Assembly (NCBI RefSeq): GCF_009709615.1
Contig: NZ_WJYA01000004.1
Coordinates: 682,001 to 746,000 of the forward strand
Direction of reading: 5' to 3'
DNA: 64,000 nucleotides
Source: Winogradskyella ouciana
GTDB taxonomy: Bacteria; Bacteroidota; Bacteroidia; Flavobacteriales; Flavobacteriaceae
The notes under the pieces are model-generated. The model had not been told where the DNA came from, did no database searches, and worked only from the letters and a program-made list of their open reading frames with translations. Positions 48,504 through 55,979 of the stretch are shown piece by piece. Positions within the stretch are counted from its first letter, which is position 1. Every line of letters starts with the position of its first letter. The position numbers were made by a program, and so were the translations under genes.

Positions 48504-48580
48504 CTGTTGGTGTTTTTCACCAACAGCTCAAGTTCTTTACAAAAAACACTTTGTTGGTGGAAAACACCAACAAAGGCCAG
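48504..48580. repeat. Two-hairpin repeat unit, copy A (77 bases)
   Basis: Hairpin CTGTTGGTG-TTTTT-CACCAACAG (48504-48526), 22-base spacer, hairpin CTTTGTTGGTG-GAAAA-CACCAACAAAG (48549-48575), then GCCAG. The two hairpins are reverse complements in their cores. A copy of the same length lies at 48713-48789. A degenerate partial copy (CTGTTAGTGTTTTCCA) lies just upstream, from about 48482. Confidence 0.85.
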
Positions 48581-48610
48581 TGTGCTAAGCATAGCGCTCA
48601 AAAGGCCAGT

Positions 48611-48647
48611 TTATGTTATGCTGAATTCATTTCAGCATCTCACATAA
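48611..48647. repeat. Palindromic repeat between the two 77-base units
   Basis: ATGCTGAA-TTCAT-TTCAGCAT (48618-48638) within TTATGT...ACATAA arms. The GCTGAATTCATTTCAGC core is a type I recognise as a widespread dispersed intergenic repeat. Confidence 0.65.
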
Positions 48648-48672
48648 TCTTCAAGTTCTAGATTCTGAATCA

Positions 48673-48698
48673 ACACTTCGACAAGCTCAGTGTGACAG
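48673..48698. repeat. Dispersed repeat element of the CTTCGACAAGCTCAG type
   Basis: ACACT-TCGACAAGCTC-AGTGT followed by GACAG. The element word CTTCGACAAGCTCAGTGTGACA is known to me as a common dispersed repeat in flavobacterial and other genomes (recollection; a genome search would settle it). It lies between the two 77-base units. Confidence 0.55.
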
Positions 48699-48712
48699 TT
48701 CACAACTCGCCA

Positions 48713-48789
48713 CTGTTGGTGTTTTCCACCAACAGTTTAAGATTATCGGTTAAGATACTTTGTTGGTGGAAAACACCAACAAAGGCCAG
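48713..48789. repeat. Two-hairpin repeat unit, copy B (77 bases)
   Basis: Hairpin CTGTTGGTG-TTTTC-CACCAACAG (48713-48735), 22-base spacer of different sequence, hairpin CTTTGTTGGTG-GAAAA-CACCAACAAAG (48758-48784), then GCCAG. Same length as copy A, with conserved arms and a divergent spacer. Confidence 0.85.
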
Positions 48790-48846
48790 TTTTTCTTGTA
48801 TATAGACATTCATTATACAACTATCAAGATTAGTTGTTGACAAAAC

Positions 48847-48877
48847 TTGAAACTATTGCTTTTACATTGTATTTTTA
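48847..48877 (+). promoter_or_regulatory. Candidate promoter of yaaA
   Basis: TTG at 48847-48849, 20-base spacer, TATTTTTA at 48870-48877 (one mismatch to TAnnTTTG). Start near 48884, so the hairpin at 48913-48930 would lie in the mRNA leader. Confidence 0.5.
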
Positions 48878-48912
48878 CCTTGAAGAATAAATATTGTTTA
48901 ACCTTAATGAGA

Positions 48913-48930
48913 TTCCTGCCTTCGCAGGAA
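48913..48930. repeat. Short palindrome just before yaaA
   Basis: TTCCTGC-CTTC-GCAGGAA, 7 bases before ATG 48938. On the minus strand it reads TTCCTGC-GAAG-GCAGGAATCTC, the same as the copies at 45679 and 48452. Confidence 0.75.
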
Positions 48931-48937
48931 GTTGACT

Positions 48938-49696
48938 ATGAAACTCGTACTATCACCAGCTAAATCCTTAGATTTTGAAACCAAGTTGCCAACGACCAAA
49001 ACTACGGAAGGTTGTTTTCTGGCAGAGGCAGAGCGCTTAAATAAATTGTTGAAAAAGAAGTCGGCAAAGAGTTTATCAAAACTGATGAAGATTTCTGATA
49101 ACCTAGGGCAACTCAATTACGAGCGCAACCAAGAATGGAGCTTACCGTTTACAAAAGATAATGCAAGACAAGCTATATATGCGTTTAGTGGTGATGTCTA
49201 TAGAGGGATTGATGCCTATACGGTTGATACCAAAAAGTTAGATAAAGTACAGGATACGGTTAGAATCATTTCAGGGTTGTACGGTATTTTAAAGCCGTTG
49301 GATTTAATACAACCTTATCGATTGGAAATGGGCACCAGAATGCCAGTGGGCAAAAACAAAAATCTTTATGAGTTTTGGAAGAAGAAAGTCACCCAAACCT
49401 TAAACGATGAGTTAGAAGATGATGAACTCTTTTTAAACTTAGCTAGTAACGAATACTTTAAAGCCATTGATAAAAAGGCCTTAAAAGTGCCAGTTGTAAA
49501 TGTTACATTTAAAGAATTCAAAAACGGAGAGTATAAGATGATAGCTATTTTTGCAAAGCTAGCGCGAGGCTTAATGACACGCTATATCATTGATACGGAT
49601 GCGAAAACTTTAGATGATATCAAAGGTTTTGATTACGAAGGCTATGGCTTTAGCGAAGACTTATCATCAGAAAATGAATTGGTTTTTATAAGATAG
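48938..49696 (+). CDS. yaaA: Peroxide stress protein YaaA (UPF0246)
   Basis: 252 residues from ATG 48938; the TTG two codons earlier is not needed. The family signature [15 protein letters not shown] opens the protein and [22 protein letters not shown] lies near 120-140, with [12 protein letters not shown] and [15 protein letters not shown] later. YaaA lowers free iron and protects DNA under peroxide stress in E. coli; the same role here is by homology. It is monocistronic or leads the TPR/glycosylase genes that follow 31 bases later. Confidence 0.94.
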   Translation: MKLVLSPAKSLDFETKLPTTKTTEGCFLAEAERLNKLLKKKSAKSLSKLMKISDNLGQLNYERNQEWSLPFTKDNARQAIYAFSGDVYRGIDAYTVDTKKLDKVQDTVRIISGLYGILKPLDLIQPYRLEMGTRMPVGKNKNLYEFWKKKVTQTLNDELEDDELFLNLASNEYFKAIDKKALKVPVVNVTFKEFKNGEYKMIAIFAKLARGLMTRYIIDTDAKTLDDIKGFDYEGYGFSEDLSSENELVFIR

Positions 49697-49727
49697 TTGT
49701 TATCTTTAAGGTGTTAACCAATCTTTC

Positions 49728-50453
49728 ATGTTTCGATATTACTTAATCATTGCCATTCAAGGGTATTGCCTCTATCATATTTACAAAAACCGAAAACCAT
49801 ATTATTGGTATTTTCTTGTATTCTTTATTCCTGTAATTGGTCCAATAATTTACTTCATTACAAATATTTATAATCGTAGGGACGCTGAGAAAATTCAGAA
49901 TGAGATTACATCTATAATTAACCCAACAAAGAAAATTCGTGATTTAGAGAAGCGATTAGAGTTTTCGGAGACGTACTCAAACAGAATTGCATTGGCGGAT
50001 GCTTATGTTGAAAATGGAGACATGCCAAATGCTATTGTTAATTACAAACACACTTTAAAAGATACAGATCAGAATGATTTGCATGCTAGACAACGATTGG
50101 TTTTATGCTATTTTCAGCTTGAAGATTTTGAAGGCGTTGTAGAACATGCCGAAAAGATTAAGAATAAATCTGAATTTGTCGGTTCAAAGCAACAGTTTTG
50201 CTATGGCCTGGCATTAAAACAGTTAGGTAAAGTTGATAAGGCTGAAGAGCAGTTAAAACAAATTGATAGACCGTATTCAAATTATAACGAACGACTAGAA
50301 CTGGCAAAATTCTATTTAGAACACAATAGAACATCTGAAGGAAAGGAGTTGCTTGAGGAAATTGCTACAGAATCCCAGCACATGACCAAACCTAATAGAC
50401 GCATCTATAGAAATACTATTATTGAAGTGGAGCGTTTACTGAAATCGTTATAA
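49728..50453 (+). CDS. Membrane protein with PLDc_N-like helices and TPRs
   Basis: 241 residues. Two N-terminal hydrophobic segments (YYLIIAIQGYCLYHIY and YYWYFLVFFIPVIGPIIYFI) resemble the N-terminal membrane domain of cardiolipin-synthase-like proteins, but no phospholipase domain follows. From about 75 to 235 come TPR-like repeats (RIALADAYVENGDMPNAIVNY, CYGLALKQLGKVDKAEEQL). A cytoplasmic TPR scaffold held at the membrane is likely. Its TAA stop overlaps the next gene's ATG (TAATG), so the two are coupled. Confidence 0.8.
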   Translation: MFRYYLIIAIQGYCLYHIYKNRKPYYWYFLVFFIPVIGPIIYFITNIYNRRDAEKIQNEITSIINPTKKIRDLEKRLEFSETYSNRIALADAYVENGDMPNAIVNYKHTLKDTDQNDLHARQRLVLCYFQLEDFEGVVEHAEKIKNKSEFVGSKQQFCYGLALKQLGKVDKAEEQLKQIDRPYSNYNERLELAKFYLEHNRTSEGKELLEEIATESQHMTKPNRRIYRNTIIEVERLLKSL

Positions 50454-51154
50454 TGTTTTTTCACAAACACCCTTACCAACCTTTTATTCAATCTGATACT
50501 AAAAAACTTATTGTCGGCACGTTGCCACCTCCACGTTTTTCAACAGGAGACTTATTGGAAAAAGATGTTGACTTTTGCTACGGAAGCTATTACAATTCCT
50601 TATGGTTGTTTATAGACAAAATCCATAATCTTAATTTACGATACGACAATTCGCAAGAGGCCATTGACCAACGCAAACAGTTTTTAATTGAACACAAAAT
50701 TGGTGTTTGCGATATTGTAGAAAGCGCAGAACGCGAAAAAATTGATGCCTCAGATTTGGGAATGCAGAATATAAAACTGCGAGATGTCGTAGGTTACTTA
50801 AAACAATATCCAAGTATAGAAACCATTTTATTTACAGGTGGCAACAGCAAAAACGGACCAGAATATTTTTTTAGAAAGCACCTAAAAGATTACAACCTAA
50901 AATTAGAATTGGTAAATAACGAAGTACCCAGAATTCACAAATTTTCCTTACCTGTCATTGCGAGTGGAACGAAGCAATCTCATCAATCAGAACTAAGTTC
51001 AAAAAGAACCCTCAAAACCGTTTCCCTAACCTCAGGCTCAGGAGCAGCAAACATTTCAATTAGCAGATTACCACTATACAAGCAACTAAAAGCCAAAGAT
51101 CCAAACTTTAATACGTTTGATTTTAGGGTGATGCAATACCGCGAGTATCTATGA
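50453..51154 (+). CDS. Uracil-DNA glycosylase-family protein containing an in-frame dispersed repeat
   Basis: 233 residues. The N-terminal half looks like the UDG superfamily: LIVGTLPPP at about 19-27 (motif 1), CYGSYYNSLWLFI, GVCDIVESAERE and ETILFTGGNSKNG. The stretch LPVIASGTKQSHQS near residues 167-180 is the translation of a dispersed intergenic repeat (DNA 50953-50981), known from many genomes as the peptide VIASGTKQSH. After it the protein resumes with KTVSLTSGSGAANISISRLPLYKQ, the expected motif region. The frame is intact, so the protein may be functional with an extra loop. It excises or binds damaged bases by family; activity is unproven. Confidence 0.78.
   Translation: MFFHKHPYQPFIQSDTKKLIVGTLPPPRFSTGDLLEKDVDFCYGSYYNSLWLFIDKIHNLNLRYDNSQEAIDQRKQFLIEHKIGVCDIVESAEREKIDASDLGMQNIKLRDVVGYLKQYPSIETILFTGGNSKNGPEYFFRKHLKDYNLKLELVNNEVPRIHKFSLPVIASGTKQSHQSELSSKRTLKTVSLTSGSGAANISISRLPLYKQLKAKDPNFNTFDFRVMQYREYL
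50953..50981. repeat. Dispersed repeat of the TGTCATTGCGAG type inside a coding region
   Basis: The word TGTCATTGCGAG...ACGAAGCAATCTC also occurs in intergenic DNA at 53424-53450 and, in variant form, at 55912 and 57175. Here it lies in frame in the glycosylase-like gene and is preceded by the same TTACC as the intergenic copy at 53424. Confidence 0.85.
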
Positions 51155-51235
51155 TGAAACTGTATCAATTATTATTTTATTGAAATTATTTAAGGGTTGA
51201 GTGTCACATTAACTATTTTAGACAAAAGTAAAATC

Positions 51236-52045
51236 ATGAAAAAAACACTTCAATTAGCCAATGTAATTGCTTTCATAATTACTATAACAATCAATTATGT
51301 TTCAGTTACAGGTGCATTAAATAACACCACTATTGGCGAAATTTCGGATAGCTATAATTCACTTTTTACACCTGCTGGATATGCTTTTTCAATTTGGGGA
51401 ATTATTTATTTGCTCTTATTTGGCTTTGTGATATATCAAGGTAGAAGTTTGTTTGTAGATGTGAAAAATGATGATTTTATTTTAAAAACTGGTTGGTGGT
51501 TTGTATTGTCATGTATTTTTAATTCGCTTTGGGTATTTGCATGGGTTTATGACTTCACTGGTCTGTCTTGTGTGTTAATCTTGTTGCTACTTTTTTCGTT
51601 ATTTAAAGTTGTATGGAACAACCGAATGGAATTAGATGATGAACCTTTTCCAACTATTTTATTTCTTTGGTGGCCATTTGTTGTTTATTCAGGATGGGTC
51701 ACAGTGGCGAGCATTGTAAATATTTCGAGCTATCTTGTTAAAGTGGGTTGGGATGGTTTCGGAATGTCAGATTCATTTTGGACGATAATATTGATAGGTA
51801 TTGCAGTTGTCATTAATCTCTTTGCCATATGGAATCGTAATATGCGTGAATTTGCTGCAGTAGGTACATGGGCATTAATCGGAATTGGCAATGCCAACAA
51901 GGATAGTAATGATATTGTTATGTTCGCAGCATTTGTTGGTGCTGTTATATTATTAGTGTTTATAGGTATTCATGGGTATAGAAATAGAGCGACCAATCCT
52001 ATTGTAAAATTGAAACAATGGAAAAATTTTAAGGTTGAAGATTAA
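51236..52045 (+). CDS. Tryptophan-rich multipass membrane protein, TspO/MBR-like
   Basis: 269 residues from ATG 51236; an upstream TTG start would add 13 residues and is unlikely. About eight transmembrane helices, many with Trp (FSIWGIIYLLLFGFV, TGWWFVLSCIFNSLWVFAWV, FLWWPFVVYSGWV). It fits the flavobacterial 'tryptophan-rich sensory protein' group, distantly related to TspO, but is longer than the usual 5-helix, 160-residue TspO. Ligand unknown. The spacing to neighbours suggests it stands alone. Confidence 0.75.
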   Translation: MKKTLQLANVIAFIITITINYVSVTGALNNTTIGEISDSYNSLFTPAGYAFSIWGIIYLLLFGFVIYQGRSLFVDVKNDDFILKTGWWFVLSCIFNSLWVFAWVYDFTGLSCVLILLLLFSLFKVVWNNRMELDDEPFPTILFLWWPFVVYSGWVTVASIVNISSYLVKVGWDGFGMSDSFWTIILIGIAVVINLFAIWNRNMREFAAVGTWALIGIGNANKDSNDIVMFAAFVGAVILLVFIGIHGYRNRATNPIVKLKQWKNFKVED

Positions 52046-52080
52046 TTGTCTAAAAGTTATATAGGAGCATAAATTAACAG

Positions 52081-52088
52081 TACCTTTG
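52081..52088 (+). promoter_or_regulatory. Candidate -7 element of the DEAD-box helicase gene
   Basis: TACCTTTG matches TAnnTTTG; the only -33 candidate is TTA with a 21-base spacer. Start near 52095, leaving a leader of about 49 bases. Confidence 0.45.
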
Positions 52089-52143
52089 CCCAAACAAAAG
52101 AGGTGAGCTTTAAATAGATATTCATCTTAACTAAAAACGATGT

Positions 52144-53415
52144 ATGTCATTTAAATCATTGGGCTTATCCGAGCCTTTGCTAAAAGCTATTGGCAAAAAA
52201 GGATACGATACACCTTCGCCAATACAAGCTAAAGCCATTCCGCCAGTTTTAGAAGGTAAAGATGTCTTAGCTTCTGCACAAACAGGTACTGGAAAAACAG
52301 CAGGTTTTACATTGCCATTACTGCAAATTCTTTCGCAAAATCCTAACGAAAAGTACAGACCAATTAGAGCTTTGATATTAACTCCGACTAGAGAGTTGGC
52401 TGCTCAGGTTTATGCCAATGTTAAAGAATACAGTGAATTTTTAAATATACGTAGTGCTGTTATTTTTGGAGGCGTGAATCAAAAACCACAGGTTGCAACA
52501 ATCAGAAATGGAATTGATGTTTTAGTAGCCACACCAGGTCGTTTGATTGACTTAGAAAATCAAGGAGTCCTCTCATTAAAGCATGTTGAGATATTTGTTT
52601 TGGATGAAGCCGACCGTATGCTCGACATGGGTTTTCTACGCGATATTGAACGCGTTATGAAATTAATGCCAAGTAAACGTCAAAACCTGATGTTTTCGGC
52701 AACATTTTCTAAGGATATTAAGAAATTGGCGTATTCCATTTTGAATAACCCTGTACAGGTTGAAGCTACTCCAGAAAATACAGCTGTTGAGATTATTGAC
52801 CAAAAGGTACATCGTGTTGCCAAGAACAAAAAGACGGGTTTAATCATTAAATTGATTTCTGAAGGCAACTGGAAACAAGTTTTGGTGTTCACTAGAACTA
52901 AACATGGTGCCAACCGATTGACCAAAAAGATGGTAAGTGCTGGTATTACAGCTGCAGCCATTCATGGGAATAAAAGTCAAGGTGCAAGAACAAAAGCTTT
53001 AGCCGGATTTAAAAGAGGTACAGTACGCGTTTTAGTAGCAACGGATATTGCTGCTCGCGGATTGGACATTCCGTTATTGCCTCACGTTATTAATTTCGAA
53101 TTGCCAAATATTGCCGAAGACTATGTGCATCGTATCGGTAGAACAGGTAGAGCAGGAGCAAGTGGGCAAGCCATTTCCTTAGTGAGCGCTGACGAAATAA
53201 GTTATTTACGTGGTATAGAAAAGTTGATTGATACGTCTATTGATGTTGAGATTATTGAAGGTTTTGAACCAGATCCTAATGCATCAACCGAACCGATAAA
53301 GCCAGGTCAGAATAGAAATCAAGGTCGAGGCCGGAATTCTGGTTCAGGAAACTCAGGAAACAAAAAGAACTCAAACAGAAACAGGAATAGAAACCGAAGA
53401 CGGAATAGTAATTAA
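52144..53415 (+). CDS. DEAD-box ATP-dependent RNA helicase (RhlE-like)
   Basis: 423 residues. All helicase motifs are present: Q motif ([14 protein letters not shown]), motif I AQTGTGKT, Ia PTRELA, Ib [34 protein letters not shown]. The C-terminal 45 residues are low complexity, rich in Arg, Asn, Gly and Ser ([10 protein letters not shown]), typical of RhlE-type cold-shock helicases. RNA unwinding in ribosome assembly or mRNA decay is the likely role. A dispersed repeat starts 8 bases after the stop codon. Confidence 0.95.
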   Translation: MSFKSLGLSEPLLKAIGKKGYDTPSPIQAKAIPPVLEGKDVLASAQTGTGKTAGFTLPLLQILSQNPNEKYRPIRALILTPTRELAAQVYANVKEYSEFLNIRSAVIFGGVNQKPQVATIRNGIDVLVATPGRLIDLENQGVLSLKHVEIFVLDEADRMLDMGFLRDIERVMKLMPSKRQNLMFSATFSKDIKKLAYSILNNPVQVEATPENTAVEIIDQKVHRVAKNKKTGLIIKLISEGNWKQVLVFTRTKHGANRLTKKMVSAGITAAAIHGNKSQGARTKALAGFKRGTVRVLVATDIAARGLDIPLLPHVINFELPNIAEDYVHRIGRTGRAGASGQAISLVSADEISYLRGIEKLIDTSIDVEIIEGFEPDPNASTEPIKPGQNRNQGRGRNSGSGNSGNKKNSNRNRNRNRRRNSN

Positions 53416-53423
53416 ATTTTACC

Positions 53424-53450
53424 TGTCATTGCGAGGTACGAAGCAATCTC
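53424..53450. repeat. Dispersed repeat of the TGTCATTGCGAG type, intergenic copy
   Basis: TGTCATTGCGAGGTACGAAGCAATCTC is almost the same as the copy within the glycosylase-like gene (50953-50981). It lies just downstream of the helicase gene. Confidence 0.85.
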
Positions 53451-53534
53451 TTTTTTTACTTTGCATAAATTGAAATCAATAAGATGACCAAGACTGGTAA
53501 AAAGCCTGTCTCATAGCAGTGACAAAAAGAAAGT

Positions 53535-53759
53535 ATGTCAACCCAACCCAACAATCCATTACACGGCATAAAACTAGAACAGATAATTACTGAATTACAA
53601 GGACATTACGGTTGGGAGTATATGGGTTACCAAATAAATATTCGATGTTTTACACATGACCCTTCGGTAAAATCTAGCCTAAAATTTTTAAGGCGCACAC
53701 CTTGGGCAAGGACTAAGGTTGAAGCTATGTATTTAGAGATGTTGAGGAATAAGCGTTAA
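53535..53759 (+). CDS. VF530 family (DUF2132) small DNA-binding-like protein
   Basis: 74 residues. The family pattern is clear: [33 protein letters not shown] followed by [26 protein letters not shown], which covers nearly the whole protein. The VF530 fold resembles a DNA-binding helical domain; biological role unknown. It stands alone between the helicase gene and the EF-hand gene. Confidence 0.9.
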   Translation: MSTQPNNPLHGIKLEQIITELQGHYGWEYMGYQINIRCFTHDPSVKSSLKFLRRTPWARTKVEAMYLEMLRNKR

Positions 53760-53891
53760 ATTTTAGGCGATACTTTATTCTTCTTTTATTAAAATAACTA
53801 TATAATACGCCATCTTTTGAACTTTTAACTCTACCATAAAAGCACTCTCGTCTATCTAGTCAAATAAATTTCAATGCAAAATAGTTTAAGC

Positions 53892-53925
53892 AAAAAATCC
53901 TCTAGAATTTCTAGAGGATTTTTTT
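53892..53925. terminator. Bidirectional terminator before the EF-hand gene
   Basis: TCCTCTAGA-ATT-TCTAGAGGA (53898-53918) extended by A6 and T6. Perfect stem of about 15 base pairs. It lies 1 base from the stop codon of the leftward EF-hand gene and also downstream of the rightward VF530 gene. Confidence 0.9.
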
Positions 53926-53926
53926 G

Positions 53927-54253
53927 TTAGTTATCATCATGCTTTGGTTTGCGGCCTTTTCTTCCCTTCATTCTGGCCAATGCTTTTTTAAATTCTGCCA
54001 TATCCAGTTCTCCACTACTGTCGGCATCCATTCTTGCGAAGCGTTTTTCGAGTAGTTCTGCTTTAGATTCATCTTTCATGCGATTAGCTTTAAACTCTTC
54101 TAATGAGATAGAGCCATTAGCATCAGAATCTAATTTTTTGAAGATTTTCTCAGGATTCGGTTTTCTTTTCCCTTCTCTTTCTTGTGCATTGGAAAATGCC
54201 ATTGAGCCTATTGCAACAACAAAAAGACCAACTTTTAATGTTTTTGAAATCAT
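53927..54253 (-). CDS. Secreted EF-hand calcium-binding protein
   Basis: 108 residues. Signal peptide at 1-23 (LFVVAIGSMAFSNAQ). Two EF-hand loops of 12 residues, each followed by Glu/Phe at the expected place: DSDANGSISLEEF (about 42-54) and DADSSGELDMAEF (about 75-87). A basic tail ends the protein (RMKGRKGRKPKHDDN). It should bind calcium in the periplasm; partner unknown. Confidence 0.93.
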   Translation of the reverse strand: MISKTLKVGLFVVAIGSMAFSNAQEREGKRKPNPEKIFKKLDSDANGSISLEEFKANRMKDESKAELLEKRFARMDADSSGELDMAEFKKALARMKGRKGRKPKHDDN

Positions 54254-54341
54254 AATTTTTTGTGTTTTTTAATTAATGAACACTGCTATGACCAAACTAT
54301 TTTAAAAGGGTTTAATCCTAAATAATACTTTTACGAAAAGA

Positions 54342-54794
54342 TTAACGAAGTTGCCTTAGTCCTTCATAGACAATAATACTAACTGCATTGGCAAGATTAA
54401 GACTTCTAATTTGCTTACTGAAGAGCGGGATTTTAAAAAGTTGATTGTGATGTTTTTTAATTAATGGTTTTGGTAGGCCAACAGACTCTTTCCCAAAGAT
54501 TAAAAACATATTGTCGGTATATTCAATATCCCAATGTGATTGTGTACCATGGCTTGATAGGAAAATCATTTCAGCATCTTTGTTTTTTGAAAAGAAATCA
54601 TCTGTAGAGTCATAATAGATCACCTCTAAATGTTGCCAATAATCCAGTCCAGCACGTTTTAAGCGTTTATCATCGATTTCAAATCCAAAGGGTTTTACCA
54701 AGTGCAAACGAGATCCTGTTGCTAAAGCCAAACGGCCAATATTACCAGTATTATTTGGTATTTCGGGTTCTATAAGAACGATGTTGAGCGGCAT
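54342..54794 (-). CDS. trmL: tRNA (cytidine(34)-2'-O)-methyltransferase TrmL
   Basis: 150 residues, TrmL (formerly CspR/YibK) length. SPOUT motifs: NIVLIEPEIPNNTGNIGRLA at the start, RAGLDYW, then LIFGKESVGLP (motif 2) and IRSLNLANAVSIIVYE (motif 3). It methylates the ribose of the wobble base in tRNA-Leu. A terminator-like hairpin ends 8 bases before its ATG, and a 48-residue gene lies upstream on the same strand. Confidence 0.96.
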   Translation of the reverse strand: MPLNIVLIEPEIPNNTGNIGRLALATGSRLHLVKPFGFEIDDKRLKRAGLDYWQHLEVIYYDSTDDFFSKNKDAEMIFLSSHGTQSHWDIEYTDNMFLIFGKESVGLPKPLIKKHHNQLFKIPLFSKQIRSLNLANAVSIIVYEGLRQLR

Positions 54795-54802
54795 AAAAAA
54801 AT

Positions 54803-54834
54803 AAAAGTCTAAATTAAGATTAATTTAGACTTTT
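54803..54834 (-). terminator. Terminator of the small 48-residue gene, next to the trmL start
   Basis: On the minus strand, a perfect 14-base-pair stem with a 4-base loop is followed by TTTTATTTTTTT. It terminates the small gene ending at 54855. The stem ends 8 bases before trmL ATG 54794, so trmL needs read-through or another promoter. Confidence 0.8.
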
Positions 54835-54854
54835 ACACACTCAGAATAACAAGA

Positions 54855-55001
54855 TTACTTCTTATTCTGTTGATCTTTTATTGTATCCTTATCAATATCG
54901 AATTTGTTGGTGTTGGTCTTTTTTGCCACACCTTCAGGATTCAAAGGATTTTTCTGTTCTTTATCTCTTTTAAATTTTCTTTTATCTTTAGTAATTCCCA
55001 T
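54855..55001 (-). CDS. Small basic protein of 48 residues
   Basis: ATG at 55001-54999, stop at 54857-54855. The peptide begins MGITKDKRKFKRDKEQ and ends TIKDQQNKK; it is very rich in Lys and Asp, with no hydrophobic core, and is probably disordered. It is followed by a strong terminator. I do not recognise a family. Length, start, stop and terminator suggest a real small gene. Confidence 0.65.
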   Translation of the reverse strand: MGITKDKRKFKRDKEQKNPLNPEGVAKKTNTNKFDIDKDTIKDQQNKK

Positions 55002-55099
55002 GGTTATTTGCTTTTTTATATTCATATTAATATAAGGAATTACTTATCGTTTCTGTCTCAAAAGGTTCTTAAAATCAGGGAGTTAAATGTTAAAAACTA

Positions 55100-55894
55100 T
55101 TAATTTTCAGTAGCGATAATAGGGTTAACGAAAGATGCAATGGTTTCCGCGCCGTTATTGGTTAAATGTTTAATAAAGGCACTGCCAATTATTGCTCCTT
55201 TGGCGTACTTGGTCGCTTGTGTAAAGGTTTCGTTATTCGATATTCCGAAACCAACAATCTGAGGGTTTTTAAGATTCATATTGGCGATACGCTCAAAATA
55301 TTCGGTTTGTGTATCTCCAAAACCAGTTTTTGCACCAGTGGTACTGGCCGAACTTACCATGTAGATAAATCCGTCCGAAACAGAATCAATATATCTTATA
55401 CGTTCATCAGAGGTTTGCGGTGTAATTAAAAATACATTGATAAGCCCATATTTTTCAAACGTTTCCTTGTATTCTGAATGATAGACATCAACGGGTAAGT
55501 CAGGTATAATCAATCCATCAATACCTGTTTCTTTACATTTTTTACAAAATTCTTCGACACCATATTGTAGTATTGGATTAAAGTAACCCATAATAATTAA
55601 TGGAATTGATACGGTTTGACGAATATCTTTGAGTTGCTCAAATAGTAATTCGGTAGTCATTCCATTTTTTAATGCTGCTGTAGAACTTGCTTGGATTGTT
55701 GGGCCATCGGCTAGAGGATCACTAAAAGGTAATCCAATTTCAATCATATCCACACCACTTTTTTCGAGATTTTGAATGATGGTTACAGTGTCATCTATAT
55801 TGGGATAACCTGCAGTGAAATATATCGATAGAAGCTTTCCTGTTTTGCCGTCAGGCAGGTTGTCTTCTTTTAGTTTTTGGATTATTCTGTTCAA
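55100..55894 (-). CDS. trpA: Tryptophan synthase alpha chain
   Basis: 264 residues. TIM barrel; catalytic residues are visible as Glu in DMIEIGLPFSDPLADGPTIQ and Asp in IIPDLPVD. Other landmarks are GMTTELLFEQL, PLIIMGYFNPILQYG and GFGISNNE. It cleaves indole-3-glycerol phosphate to indole, which passes to TrpB. Last gene of the trp operon; the trpB-trpA gap is 85 bases and holds a dispersed repeat. No clear terminator is seen downstream. Confidence 0.98.
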   Translation of the reverse strand: MNRIIQKLKEDNLPDGKTGKLLSIYFTAGYPNIDDTVTIIQNLEKSGVDMIEIGLPFSDPLADGPTIQASSTAALKNGMTTELLFEQLKDIRQTVSIPLIIMGYFNPILQYGVEEFCKKCKETGIDGLIIPDLPVDVYHSEYKETFEKYGLINVFLITPQTSDERIRYIDSVSDGFIYMVSSASTTGAKTGFGDTQTEYFERIANMNLKNPQIVGFGISNNETFTQATKYAKGAIIGSAFIKHLTNNGAETIASFVNPIIATEN

Positions 55895-55911
55895 TTTTTG
55901 AAATTTTTCTT

Positions 55912-55978
55912 GTCATTGCGAGGAACGAAGTGACGTGGCAATCTCATCATGAGATTTCTTTACTTTGTTCGGAATGAC
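55912..55978. repeat. Dispersed repeat in the trpB-trpA gap
   Basis: Starts GTCATTGCGAGGAACGAAGTGACG and ends TTCGGAATGAC, with a central ATCTCATCATGAGAT palindrome. The ends GTCATT/AATGAC are inverted. It ends one base before the trpB stop codon, so it fills most of the gap. Confidence 0.8.
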
Positions 55979-55979
55979 G

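Noticed and set aside
48422..48661. Open frame of 79 codons on the plus strand after rluD
   Set aside because: It is the translation of dispersed repeats (CYAEFISASH and similar words) and starts inside rluD.
48504..48789. Possible CRISPR array made of GTTGGTG repeats
   Set aside because: Only two units, made of paired hairpins with inverted arms; no regular repeat-spacer series and no cas genes.
50453..51154. Glycosylase-like gene as a pseudogene broken by a repeat
   Set aside because: The reading frame continues through the repeat to an expected C-terminus, with no stop or frameshift.
54870..55103. Plus-strand open frame of 77 codons
   Set aside because: It is antisense to the 48-residue minus-strand gene, has a TTG start and no promoter; the minus-strand gene has ATG and a terminator.
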